This document shows, piece by piece, positions 30,586-39,337 of a stretch of DNA of 64,000 nucleotides. The notes beneath the pieces are model-generated. The model was not told the DNA's origin. It saw nothing but the letters and a program-made list of their open reading frames with translations, and did not search any database. Origin of the DNA: Gammaproteobacteria bacterium (lineage in GTDB: Bacteria > Pseudomonadota > Gammaproteobacteria > JAJRRL01). Within the stretch, counting starts at the first letter, position 1; each line of letters begins with the position of its first letter. The stretch covers positions 31,360-95,359 of the forward strand of contig JAJRRL010000006.1 in the NCBI GenBank assembly GCA_024279495.1, read 5' to 3'. Made by a program: the position numbers and the translations under genes.

Positions 30586-31203
30586 CTACTGGATTTGTAC
30601 TACCCTGTCACGTCGCTGTTCCTCCAGGTCAACCCATTCAGTTTCAGTGCGCCTTTTCTTACAACACTTTATACCGTGCCTAACAGCCGCTGCTGTCGCA
30701 TCAAATAACATAAAAGCTGCAGACATCCCCAAGGCCATATTCGCAGCTCCTTTTCCATAACGTTGAGCAAAAGTATCTTCTGCCGAACTATTTGCTGCGT
30801 TAAGCAGCATAACCAATGTGCCAACAAAAAGTACGGTAACCTGCCTGCCAGCATAGTAAGTAGCTACTTTACAATCCTCTTTCGAAAAAAAAGGCCCAAA
30901 GATAAGAATTGGGTAAAGGAGAGCCTCTACAAGACAATTCTTCCTCTAATCACTTGTTTTACAATTCTTCATTTAAATATCCTCTATTTATGCAACAATC
31001 TGCTGAGATGTAAGATGTGACATTATTGCAGAGCCGTTATTTTAGACTTTTTGCCACAGCATTCTCATCTACTATTTTCTCAAAATAGCACAATTTCACC
31101 ACCGGGCGCTAGTTAAGTCACGAGTATCCTCACGCCTCTCATTGTTCACATTACTCGTTTCTTGAGGGTATCCTATAGTGGCATTTTTTCTTTTTTTAGG
31201 CAT
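30586..31203 (-). pseudogene. Decayed gene for a small membrane protein
   Basis: A strong start remains at 31203: AAGGAGG, seven bases, then ATG, encoding MPKKRKNATIGYPQETSNVN and ending in frame at TGA 31096 after 35 residues. On the same strand, 30945 to 30586 is open without a start codon and encodes a plausible membrane protein (ALLYPILIFGPFFSKEDC, VTVLFVGTLVMLLNAANSSA, MALGMSAAFMLFDATAAAV) with a charged tail. I read these as two ends of one gene of about 200 codons that has decayed in between. The 30411-30585 stretch shows no gene. Confidence 0.45.
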
Positions 31204-31291
31204 GTTAGTCCCTCCTTGATTGAGGATGAAATGTTACTCTCTTTTCACCCATATTACTCTTTCAACGAACTAACAGAAAAGATAGGAACTC

Positions 31292-31834
31292 CTAGTGACC
31301 ATGCCCGGCATCGTTTTCCATCACCATTTTTTTTGAAACAGAATGCTCACTACCTGTGTGTTGATGCCCGGAAGGCTCTGCTTGAGGGATGCTTTTAACA
31401 CCCAAGCCATAACGAAACACCAGCTCAGCTCCATACCAACCAGTGATCATCACTAGGCCCACAGCAATAGCCAAGCACGCGGCAAACCACCTATTGACAG
31501 TTTCTCCTCTGCGATAATGCATGAAAGACCAAACTGCGGCCAACCAAATTATAATGAAGGAAACAATTCCCCAGTTGCGGTGAATGGTCATTATTTTGTG
31601 TGACATTGTATCGTGTGTTACCGTATAGTACGCGTGAAAACCTGCACCTACTGTAAAAACGGAAGCCAATGCCGCAAACCACAAACACCAGCGCGAAACA
31701 ATTAAGCATTCTCTGTAAAAAATCAGTTTCGTTTTAAAAAGATCCCCCAGTAATAATACACCAAATGATACCACCATAAGGGCTATGCTAAAGTGAACCA
31801 TAATGGGATGATAATTGGGGATAATATTTAGCAT
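31292..31834 (-). CDS. DUF2231 membrane protein in copper locus
   Basis: A 180-residue inner-membrane protein with four hydrophobic segments and the DUF2231 start NYHPIMVHFSIALMVV, where the HP and H residues are conserved and resemble haem-coordinating positions. The family is often found beside redox or metal-resistance genes. The C-terminal tail is rich in histidine (GHQHTGSEH, DAGHGH) and could bind copper. ATG 31834 follows AAGGA. It is divergent from the multicopper oxidase fusion across 95 bp that contain a perfect palindrome, so the two are probably co-regulated. Confidence 0.8.
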   Translation of the reverse strand: MLNIIPNYHPIMVHFSIALMVVSFGVLLLGDLFKTKLIFYRECLIVSRWCLWFAALASVFTVGAGFHAYYTVTHDTMSHKIMTIHRNWGIVSFIIIWLAAVWSFMHYRRGETVNRWFAACLAIAVGLVMITGWYGAELVFRYGLGVKSIPQAEPSGHQHTGSEHSVSKKMVMENDAGHGH

Positions 31835-31869
31835 CTATTTTCCTTCTTATAAGTAAGGTATTATGATTT

Positions 31870-31892
31870 TTGATCTTAAGACTTAAGATCAA
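31870..31892. promoter_or_regulatory. Perfect 23-bp palindrome between divergent copper genes
   Basis: TTGATCTTAAG, one base, then its exact complement CTTAAGATCAA. It sits 35 bp from the DUF2231 start and 37 bp from the copA-copB start, over the expected promoter region of both; TATAAC at 31904 and TAATAC on the minus strand are possible -10 boxes. The symmetry suggests a dimeric repressor or activator site. No regulator gene is adjacent. Confidence 0.6.
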
Positions 31893-31929
31893 GCCAGCGC
31901 CACTATAACATCATACCAGGAAAGAACCC

Positions 31930-34269
31930 ATGACAAAAAAGAAAGTGTACACTAAGTATTCCGTTTTTATTTTATTTGCCTTTGGATTCTTTTCTCAGGT
32001 CTGTGCACAAAACCGTACAGTTGACCTAACGATAGGCTATAAAACGGTTTACTTTACTGGTAAATCAATTCGTGCAATGGCCGTCAACAACCAAATTCCC
32101 GGACCAACCCTCCACTTCAAAGAGGGTGATCATGTCACTATCAATGTACACAACCACCTTAATAAAGGAACCAGCATCCATTGGCATGGTCTAATCGTGC
32201 CTTGGAAGATGGATGGTGTCGATGGCATCACACAAAAGGCAATCCCTCCAGGTGGAGTATTTCATTATCAATTCACTCTCCATCAGCATGGCACCTACTG
32301 GTATCATTCACATTCAGAGTTTCAAGAGCAAGAAGGCGTGTACGGAGGGATCATTATTGATCCGCCTAAAAAAAACATGCAATATACCAAAAATTTTGTA
32401 GTGGTGTTGTCCGATTGGAATAACACCAACCCAAATCAAGTCTACGCTAACTTAAAAAAAGAAGGTGGTTTTTACGCTATTAATTTCCCTATGCAGCCCT
32501 CACTCGCTCAGTTTTTTCAAGATCGTAATTCGGCCAAAACACCTCAAGGGAAAGAGAGCATTTTAAATGCTTATAGGATGATGCAAACTATGCGTATGGG
32601 TATCTATGATTTCAGTGATATCGCTTATGATGCGTACCTCCTAAATGGTCATACAAAGACCTCCCCATGGACAAAAAGCATCAAAGTAGGTGACGTAGTC
32701 CGACTGCGATTTATCGGTGCAGGAGCAAACACCACTTACCGTGTAAAAATCCCAGGAAGCACTATGCTGATGGCTCAAGCCGATGGAAATGATGTCAAAC
32801 CTTACCCTGTTAAATCATTCAGTATTGCACCCGGCGAGACATTTGATGTACTACTGGATATCACCCAAAACCGCCCCTATGTTATTTATTCAGAGTCCAT
32901 TGACAGCTTAGGAGTCGCTATTGGTGTTTTAAAGACTCAAAAAAAACAGGTAGTGTCTTATAAACACATTAAACCTTTCCCCAAACCTAAGCCTGTCATG
33001 ATGATGAATCACCACATGCACAAAAAAAGCAACAACAGCACACCTCATTCTTCGAAGAAACAAGCCACGCACCACACTCCAAGCCACTCCATGACAGAAA
33101 AAAGCATGCATGCGCAACACAGTGACCATAAAAAAATGCTGCTGCATATACCGAAGAAAAAACTTAAAAAGCAAACAATACAATCACTTCCTCCTAGAAC
33201 AAAGTACAATCAACTACAGTCCCTAGTTAAGACCAATAACCCCAAAACACCTGTACGCATTATCAATATGAAACTAAGTGGATATATGGATCGCTACGTA
33301 TGGTTCTTGAACGGTGTACCTTTTTATAAAGCCAAACCCATTATGATTAAACACGGGGAATGGTATCGAATTATATTTACGAACAACACGATGATGCATC
33401 ATCCCATGCATATTCATGGGCACTGGTTTGTTTTACGCAATGGTCATGGTGCGTATGATCCAAAGCTACATACCATTGATGTTCCGCCTGGCGAAACAGT
33501 AGTAGCCGATTTTGATGCTAACGAAACAGGGCAGTGGTTTTTTCACTGCCATAATTTAGCCCACATGAAAGCAGGCATGGCAAATATTTTTCGCTACAGT
33601 GAAACACCCGAAAAAGATTTTTCTGGACTATCAGGCCACAAAAATATTAGCTGGCACTATACGAGCAAATTAGATTTTAGTGGTGATTTCATAAATAACT
33701 CCTATGAAGGCACACTGGATACTCTGATTGGGTCAGACTACAACAAGCTCCAATTTCATTCAAAAGATACCGACCTCGAAAATGGGAAGCTAACCAATGC
33801 TAACATGGATGTATTTTACTGGAGACTAATAAGCCAATTTTGGGCAGTAAAGGGGGGTGTTAATTATGTGTATCGCCCCTCTTCCAACCCTTATATAGAG
33901 CCCGGTATTGGCGTCGAAGGATTAATGCCTTATTTCATTCAGGTGGACTTTCGCACTTATCTTCATAGCGGCAGCGCCAAACTAGATCTTGAATTATCAA
34001 GAGACACACAGATAACTCATCGAGTATTTTTAAACCTTAGTGTCGATACTATTTTAGCCACAAAAACCATTACTAAAGATGAAATAGGCAGCGGACTTAA
34101 TGCTCTTCAGTGGACAGTACGGCCCTATTACCAACTAAACCCCAATGTAGCGTTATATATTCAATACCAATACACACGCTACTATAACGCACTGCGAAAC
34201 ATTCTTTCTAGTGCCGGAGAGTCTACCCAAGAAAACACCTATAGTTTAGGAGTTTCATTCTTGTTTTGA
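31930..34269 (+). CDS. CopA-CopB fusion: multicopper oxidase with outer-membrane CopB domain
   Basis: Copper resistance protein that joins two usually separate genes. A signal peptide (residues 1-26, ending QVCAQ) is followed by a CopA multicopper oxidase with all four copper motifs: HWHG, HSHSEF, HHPMHIHGHW and FFHCHNLAHMKAGM. Between its halves lies a Met/His-rich insert (NHHMHKK, HSMTEKSMHAQHSDHKKM). From about residue 574 to the end (779) it is CopB-like: beta-strand-rich, with WRLISQFWAVKGGVNYVYRP and a terminal aromatic GVSFLF typical of outer-membrane barrels. The oxidase would thus be held at the outer membrane. No internal stop or start suggests two proteins. Confidence 0.88.
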   Translation: MTKKKVYTKYSVFILFAFGFFSQVCAQNRTVDLTIGYKTVYFTGKSIRAMAVNNQIPGPTLHFKEGDHVTINVHNHLNKGTSIHWHGLIVPWKMDGVDGITQKAIPPGGVFHYQFTLHQHGTYWYHSHSEFQEQEGVYGGIIIDPPKKNMQYTKNFVVVLSDWNNTNPNQVYANLKKEGGFYAINFPMQPSLAQFFQDRNSAKTPQGKESILNAYRMMQTMRMGIYDFSDIAYDAYLLNGHTKTSPWTKSIKVGDVVRLRFIGAGANTTYRVKIPGSTMLMAQADGNDVKPYPVKSFSIAPGETFDVLLDITQNRPYVIYSESIDSLGVAIGVLKTQKKQVVSYKHIKPFPKPKPVMMMNHHMHKKSNNSTPHSSKKQATHHTPSHSMTEKSMHAQHSDHKKMLLHIPKKKLKKQTIQSLPPRTKYNQLQSLVKTNNPKTPVRIINMKLSGYMDRYVWFLNGVPFYKAKPIMIKHGEWYRIIFTNNTMMHHPMHIHGHWFVLRNGHGAYDPKLHTIDVPPGETVVADFDANETGQWFFHCHNLAHMKAGMANIFRYSETPEKDFSGLSGHKNISWHYTSKLDFSGDFINNSYEGTLDTLIGSDYNKLQFHSKDTDLENGKLTNANMDVFYWRLISQFWAVKGGVNYVYRPSSNPYIEPGIGVEGLMPYFIQVDFRTYLHSGSAKLDLELSRDTQITHRVFLNLSVDTILATKTITKDEIGSGLNALQWTVRPYYQLNPNVALYIQYQYTRYYNALRNILSSAGESTQENTYSLGVSFLF

Positions 34270-34332
34270 GTTTAAATAATCGCTATGGGCTTTGGCTCAG
34301 ACTTCATTATAATTGCTGTAACCTAGCGCTGA

Positions 34333-34458
34333 AGACAGTTCAATGTCACATGGCAAGACGTTAATAAGCCTGGGGAATACGACCTTACTAAGGCAGCAGA
34401 TAGTGTAAACTTTGACACAGTCAAGATATTAACGTTTAAGATAAAAGAATCTGAATGA
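34333..34458 (+). other. Short open fragment in a gene-poor gap
   Basis: Between two TGA codons this frame encodes 41 residues with protein-like character (VTWQDVNKPGEYDLTKAADS and FDTVKILTFKIKESE) but no start codon. It looks like the 3' end of a lost gene. The remaining gap 34459-34790 shows no gene that I can support. Confidence 0.3.
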
Positions 34459-34790
34459 TGAACGCCCCATTTCACCCCTATATGTCATGGAACCCGTGCG
34501 GCACGAAGTCGCCCAAGAGAGTTGTTCTCACTCTTGCATGAATTAGAGAACCGCCCATGCCACTGGGTGAATCTAGGGATCTGAATAAAGAGCGGTCCTG
34601 ACAATGAGGCAAAGCACAATATATTGTGCGGGGTATAAATCGTGAGAGGCGTACCCTCCTAGCAATCACATAGCTGGATAAGCGTTAGATAGCTGGTATG
34701 GTGAACATATGTGAATCGACTAGGGAGCGTAAGTGACAAAGAGCGAAAGTGATTGTTACGCTCTAGCCAAAAGGCAATGGAAGTCGGAAG

Positions 34791-34916
34791 TAACTCGGGT
34801 TCAATTTTTGTGGGCATTTGCTTTTTAGCACACAGATCCAAATCTTCCAGTAATTCTTTTTGACGCAATTCCGCCCAATCTAAAACCAAACTCAAGGCGC
34901 GTCTAGGAAGCTTTCC
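34791..34916 (-). pseudogene. C-terminal remnant resembling DUF4160-type proteins
   Basis: The fragment LPRRALSLVLDWAELRQKEL with ELLEDLDLCAKKQMPTKIEP resembles the C-terminus of small DUF4160-like proteins that often pair with DUF2442. It is preceded by a stop and lacks the N-terminal part; the later residues of the frame look non-coding. Assignment is from memory of the family pattern and is weak. Confidence 0.3.
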
Positions 34917-35162
34917 TTACTAATATGCTCAGTTTTTTAATATTTATGCCATAAACTCACCATTATTGTTTAAGTCGCATTTATGTGTAAATTTAAAACA
35001 AAAGGATCAACCCGCTCGAATCACACCATTACCTACCATAACTTCCCTTATAGGAAGTAATATTTTTGCGTGTTTTATTTTTAAGGGAGACCCTTACGAA
35101 ACCTGGGCCCAGGATAAAGCACAACTTTATTGAGCATGTAGTATCGTCTCTAAAAGCAGTCT

Positions 35163-36350
35163 TTATGATTTAGCCAACACTTTTTCCCACAACAAAGGCG
35201 CTAAGGCTTTTTTACTCGCAGCCTCAAGAGGCTCAACACCTGCATCACTCAACACAGACACTCGGACGTCGCCATCTCCAAAACCACAGTTTTCACCTAC
35301 TTGATTCGCTATTAAAACAGGCAAGCCTTTTCGCTTTCTTTTCTTCTCTGACTGCACAATAACATCGTGTGTTTCAGCCGAAAAACCCACACAAAAAGGT
35401 GGATTAGGCATAGCCATGATGGCTTGCACAATGTCTTTTGTTCGCTCTAAAGAAAGCGTCAGGGCGCCCTCTTTCTTTTTAATTTTTTCCGACAAGACTT
35501 CCGGCAAGGTATAATCTGCCACAGCCGCTGCACACACAACGATGTCTTGATTATCGATGTGTTGAAATACTGCGTCATGCATGGATTCAGCCGTGGTAAC
35601 CAAGACCATATTTAGTCCTGATAAAGGAGCTAAAGCAACAGGGCCAGAAATTAACGTAACCTCTGCACCCGCATCGCGTGCGCAGGCTGCTAAGGCATAA
35701 CCCATGGTTCCAGTACTACGATTGCTTAAAAAGCGAATGGGATCAAGCGGCTCTTGTGTTGGCCCTGCGGTAATTAAAACCCGCTGTCCTTGCAAAGCGC
35801 CTAAGGCTTTAGGTAGACCCATTTTAGCCAGAAGCAGCTCAACAATAGCCTCAGGCTCGCTCATGCGACCCAAGCCCACGTCACCGCACGCTTGCTCACC
35901 AGATTCAGGGCCAATGAATCTCACGCCCCTGCTTTCGAGCAACTGATAGTTAGCTTGCACTGCTTTATTCGCCCACATGTGTTTATTCATTGCGGGAGCT
36001 AAAAGCAGTGGAGCCGATGAGGCTAAACATAAGGTGGTCAACAAATCATTTGCCATGCCACAAGCCAAACGCGCCATCAAATCAGCAGTCGCTGGTGCAA
36101 TCAGGATGTGGTCTGCCCATCTGGCTAAAGCAATGTGATCCATACCGTTAGGATCATCTGCCGTCCACAAATCAGAAAGCACAGGCTCGTTTGAAACAGC
36201 CTGCAAAGACAAAGGAGTAACGAATTGAGCGGCGGCTTTGGTCATCACCACACGAACACTCACACCTTGAGCGCGCAACAGACGAACGAGTGATGGTGTT
36301 TTATAAGCGCTAATTCCCGCTGAAACACCTAACAACACTCGATGCGTCAT
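35163..36350 (-). CDS. coaBC: Bifunctional phosphopantothenoylcysteine decarboxylase/synthetase
   Basis: Two consecutive steps of coenzyme A synthesis: CTP-dependent coupling of cysteine to 4'-phosphopantothenate, then decarboxylation. In 395 residues the N-terminal CoaC flavoprotein shows GVSAGISAYKTPSLVRLL, the catalytic-histidine block DHIALARWADHILIAPATA and the substrate-loop motif APAMNKHMW. The CoaB half shows ITAGPTQEPLDPIRFLSNRS and the AAVADYTLP motif. ATG 36350 follows GAGGAAAAC; the longer in-frame opening runs back into deaD and is rejected. It lies 13 bp after deaD, so the two are probably cotranscribed, an unusual pairing since coaBC usually precedes dut. Confidence 0.95.
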   Translation of the reverse strand: MTHRVLLGVSAGISAYKTPSLVRLLRAQGVSVRVVMTKAAAQFVTPLSLQAVSNEPVLSDLWTADDPNGMDHIALARWADHILIAPATADLMARLACGMANDLLTTLCLASSAPLLLAPAMNKHMWANKAVQANYQLLESRGVRFIGPESGEQACGDVGLGRMSEPEAIVELLLAKMGLPKALGALQGQRVLITAGPTQEPLDPIRFLSNRSTGTMGYALAACARDAGAEVTLISGPVALAPLSGLNMVLVTTAESMHDAVFQHIDNQDIVVCAAAVADYTLPEVLSEKIKKKEGALTLSLERTKDIVQAIMAMPNPPFCVGFSAETHDVIVQSEKKRKRKGLPVLIANQVGENCGFGDGDVRVSVLSDAGVEPLEAASKKALAPLLWEKVLAKS

Positions 36351-36363
36351 GTTTTCCTCTTTT

Positions 36364-37884
36364 TTACTTATCGCCAGAATGTCGTTTTTTAGAGAAAGAA
36401 CCTTTATCTTCTCTTCGAGGTCGTGATCCACCACCGCCGCTTCTGTCTCGTGATCCGCCACCGCCGCTTCTATCTCGTGATCCACCACCACCGCCGCTTC
36501 TTCGTGGTCCACCTTTACTAAAGCCACCGCGTTTATGCTTAGAACGGTCTTTACGAGCATCAGCATCGACTTTGCCCATCTCTGTAGGATCAGCCATGCT
36601 TTGCTGAGACAAATAATATAAAGCAGCTGCCAATTCATCTGCGCTATGACCTGTCTTCTCTACCATATCAGACACGAGCTCACGGTAATCAGCTATTTTT
36701 TTGCTTTTCTCAATAACCCCAATAATCTTATCAACCATCTTCTGGTGACGATTGACTAGAATATCTTTATCACTTGGCAAGGCTACTTCAGGGATCTCTT
36801 TATTCATTTTGCGTTCGATATCGTCGAGAGCTCGACCTTCTCTTGGCGTAACAAACAAAATAGCTTTTCCTGATCGTCCTGCTCGACCTGTTCGGCCAAT
36901 TCGATGTATGTAAGATTCTGCATCACCAGGCATATCGTAGTTAAATACATGTGAGATGTGATCCACATCGATACCACGTGCTGCTACATCTGTAGCTACC
37001 ACCAAGTTAACCATACGTTTTCTGAGCTTATCGACTACTTTTTCTCGCAATGCTTGACTCATGTCACCATGCAATTCAGCCGCTGAGTAACCCCATGCTT
37101 GTAATTGTTGAGCCACTTCCGCCGCCATACTTTTTGTACGAACAAACACAAGCGCAGATTGTAATTTTTCAGTTTCCAAAAAGCGTGATAAAGCCTGTTT
37201 TTTATGTCGTTGAGGTAACCTTACCATGACTTGCTCGATTGTACTTGCCAAAGGTTCTTTTCGCTCTATCATGATTTTTTCAGGCTTGTTTAAATAGCGA
37301 TCGGCAATTTTCTTAATGGAATTAGGTATCGTTGCAGAAAACAATGCTGTTTGATGGTCGCCTGGAATCTGCTCTAAAATCCACTCAATGTCATCAACAA
37401 AACCCATGTTAAGCATTTCATCAGCTTCATCTAGCACTAACAGACGAATGTTATCTAGTTGCAAAGTACCTCGACGAATATGATCCATCAAACGGCCAGG
37501 CGTTCCCACAACCACTTGTGATCCACGCTTCAATGCTTTGAGCTGCACTTTATAATCTTGACCACCGTAAATAGGTAGAACATACAGTTGTTTAATGTGT
37601 TTTGCATAACCCTTAAAGGCATCAGCCACCTGAATCACGAGTTCACGTGTAGGAGCAATGACCAATACTTGTGGTTTTAGCAAGGAAGAATCTAAAAGAT
37701 GCAGAGCTGGCAGAGCGAAAGCCGCTGTTTTACCTGTTCCGGTTTGGGCTTGAGCCAATATATCCGAGCCTTTCAGCAAGATAGGAATACTCTTTTCCTG
37801 AATAGGTGTAGGGGTTGGGTATTCAATAGCTGATAGCAAAGAAGGAGAGAGTCCGAGTGTATCGAACGATGGTGCGTGAGTCAT
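36364..37884 (-). CDS. deaD: DEAD-box RNA helicase with RGG-like tail
   Basis: ATP-dependent RNA helicase of the DeaD/CsdA group, acting in ribosome assembly and mRNA turnover, often at low temperature. The core has the Q motif (PTPIQ), Walker A AQTGTGKT, APTRELVIQ, VLDEADEM, SAT and HRIGRTGRAGR. At 506 residues it lacks most of the long CsdA C-terminal extension. Instead it ends in a Gly/Ser/Arg/Asp repeat (SGGGGSRDR three times) encoded by a 27-30 bp tandem repeat at about 36415-36510, whose copy number may vary. ATG at 37884. A DeaD assignment is likely; RhlE-type is the alternative. Confidence 0.88.
   Translation of the reverse strand: MTHAPSFDTLGLSPSLLSAIEYPTPTPIQEKSIPILLKGSDILAQAQTGTGKTAAFALPALHLLDSSLLKPQVLVIAPTRELVIQVADAFKGYAKHIKQLYVLPIYGGQDYKVQLKALKRGSQVVVGTPGRLMDHIRRGTLQLDNIRLLVLDEADEMLNMGFVDDIEWILEQIPGDHQTALFSATIPNSIKKIADRYLNKPEKIMIERKEPLASTIEQVMVRLPQRHKKQALSRFLETEKLQSALVFVRTKSMAAEVAQQLQAWGYSAAELHGDMSQALREKVVDKLRKRMVNLVVATDVAARGIDVDHISHVFNYDMPGDAESYIHRIGRTGRAGRSGKAILFVTPREGRALDDIERKMNKEIPEVALPSDKDILVNRHQKMVDKIIGVIEKSKKIADYRELVSDMVEKTGHSADELAAALYYLSQQSMADPTEMGKVDADARKDRSKHKRGGFSKGGPRRSGGGGGSRDRSGGGGSRDRSGGGGSRPRREDKGSFSKKRHSGDK
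36415..36510 (-). repeat. Tandem 27-30 bp repeat inside deaD
   Basis: Three near-identical units encode the Gly-Gly-Gly-Gly-Ser-Arg-Asp-Arg-Ser tail of the helicase. Unit length is a multiple of three, so copy-number change would lengthen or shorten the RNA-binding tail without breaking the frame. Confidence 0.7.
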
Positions 37885-38030
37885 ACGTTATCCAAGGTCA
37901 TGCATAGATCAATGGCAGAGTATAACTCTTGCACAGCATGTTGTCACGTTATTCCTGACATTATATGGAAATGTATCTTGACAAGGCTTCACATTAACGA
38001 TCCAGATCACCAGAGCACCCAAATCTCCCT

Positions 38031-38061
38031 AGGGTTGTCCACACTTTCTGTGGACAACCCT
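38031..38061. promoter_or_regulatory. 13-bp perfect hairpin carrying two inverted DnaA-box-like sites
   Basis: AGGGTTGTCCACA, loop CTTTC, then the exact complement. Each arm holds TTGTCCACA, one base from the DnaA box TTATCCACA. No T-run follows, so it is not a typical terminator. It lies in the 468-bp gap between deaD and the gene at 38353, which otherwise shows no gene. Either a protein-binding site or a structural RNA element is possible. Confidence 0.5.
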
Positions 38062-38352
38062 GTGCGTGACCCGGAGAAAACTAGTTTTAGGCCCATTGAA
38101 TCAATCACTTAAGCAACTTGCGCCTTTGTTGCCCCGATTCATGCTTCTAAATCGCTAGAGTGTTAAATCTCTACCGAAAAGAACACTTTTCCCTTAAGAG
38201 AAAGAGTACACAATGGCGGACTTGAGAGCTTATAATGAGACTTATCAGCAAAACAACCATAGTCAATCTCTTAAAATCTATTACTTCATAATTCCTTAAT
38301 CCTATGCGTTTAAAGTGTTCACTTACATTCTATTTATTCGGAAAACAAAATA

Positions 38353-39237
38353 ATGTTTAAATACACCTTTTATATGCCCATCCCTAACGCAACACTTGAT
38401 AAGCTTCGTGGTACCTGGAGTTCCTCGAACCTTACAATAAGTAGACGGATTCTTGGTGAGAAGCCGAAACTCTCAAGCGACTTCCAAAGCAAACAGCTTT
38501 ACCTTCAAGAAACCAGCATCGTGTATTGGATTCCCAAGCCTCACAATACATGCAGTTTCTATACAAGGCTCCAATCTGACAAAACTACTCTCGCAGCTCT
38601 TCTTATTCAAGACAAAGAAAGTCTTGAGCTGCTAATGCAAAACAGCGGTGTAAGAAATAAAATTCAGCACGGTGAGCTGCCTGTTTTACTAAGCGGCCCT
38701 AAAATGAGTGATTACCTAGCTGAACTAGAAGCAGGCAGTCTTAAAACCAACAAACACAAAGTAACTGTGCTAGACGCCAAGCTCTCTAAAGGAGCTCGCT
38801 TTAATACAATCATTGAATCTGCCAAAACGGCCGTCAGAAAAAACACATTCATTGAGCAAGTCACTCCTCCCCAAAACACCACGCATTTGGATAAAAATAC
38901 CTTCAAATGGCTGCAAAAAAAACATTCAATAAAGCGAAGAAAGTGCCTGATTGTTGCAACACTCCCTGCTTTATTTACCACCCTAGCGCTAAGCTACGGC
39001 ATTCCTGAAGCCATGGCTGGAGCAGCTATGAGCGGCAAAGTCATTGCCTTTATTGTGGCTGCTTCCGTTCTAGCTATCCTATTAGCACTCCTTACTATCC
39101 CTACAGCCCTTACAGGCTGCAAACTAAGCGCCATAAAACGATGCGGGCTTTACCAAGCTGCACCTACAAGCGATAAGGCTACAAAGAAAGCTGGATCTAC
39201 AAGTACAGGGTCAGAACCCAAGTCTCAATGGCACTAA
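38353..39237 (+). CDS. Hypothetical hairpin-tailed protein, paralogue A
   Basis: Not recognised. The 294-residue protein pairs with the next gene as a tandem duplicate. The N-terminal 190 residues are soluble, with a conserved LLIQDKESLELLMQNSGVRN block. A hydrophobic hairpin follows at about residues 197-256. It contains a 20-residue stretch shared exactly with the paralogue (ending at AMAGAAMSGKVIAFIV), the most conserved part of both proteins, which suggests that the membrane domain carries the function. The tail is basic then Ser/Thr-rich, ending EPKSQWH. ATG 38353 is preceded by a weak GGAAAA. A host-membrane or inclusion protein is one possibility, by architecture only. Confidence 0.65.
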   Translation: MFKYTFYMPIPNATLDKLRGTWSSSNLTISRRILGEKPKLSSDFQSKQLYLQETSIVYWIPKPHNTCSFYTRLQSDKTTLAALLIQDKESLELLMQNSGVRNKIQHGELPVLLSGPKMSDYLAELEAGSLKTNKHKVTVLDAKLSKGARFNTIIESAKTAVRKNTFIEQVTPPQNTTHLDKNTFKWLQKKHSIKRRKCLIVATLPALFTTLALSYGIPEAMAGAAMSGKVIAFIVAASVLAILLALLTIPTALTGCKLSAIKRCGLYQAAPTSDKATKKAGSTSTGSEPKSQWH

Positions 39238-39337
39238 AACCTAAGCTCGTTATTAAATAACTCTACTTTATGTTAAATTATTATTAATTCTTTACACCAA
39301 ATCACACCGTCAGAAATAATCCTTAGGAGAAAAAACC

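Noticed and set aside
34459..34790. Possible tRNA or small RNA in the gap after the copper fusion
   Set aside because: No cloverleaf, no T-arm GTTCGAATC pattern in a fitting position, and no conserved small-RNA feature that I recognise.
35041..35067. ACTTCC-GGAAGT hairpin followed by AATATTTTT
   Set aside because: Six-bp stem with a weak T-run and no gene ending just before it; insufficient for a terminator call.
38031..38061. Chromosomal origin of replication
   Set aside because: Only two box-like sites and no dnaA, dnaN, rpmH or mnmG nearby.
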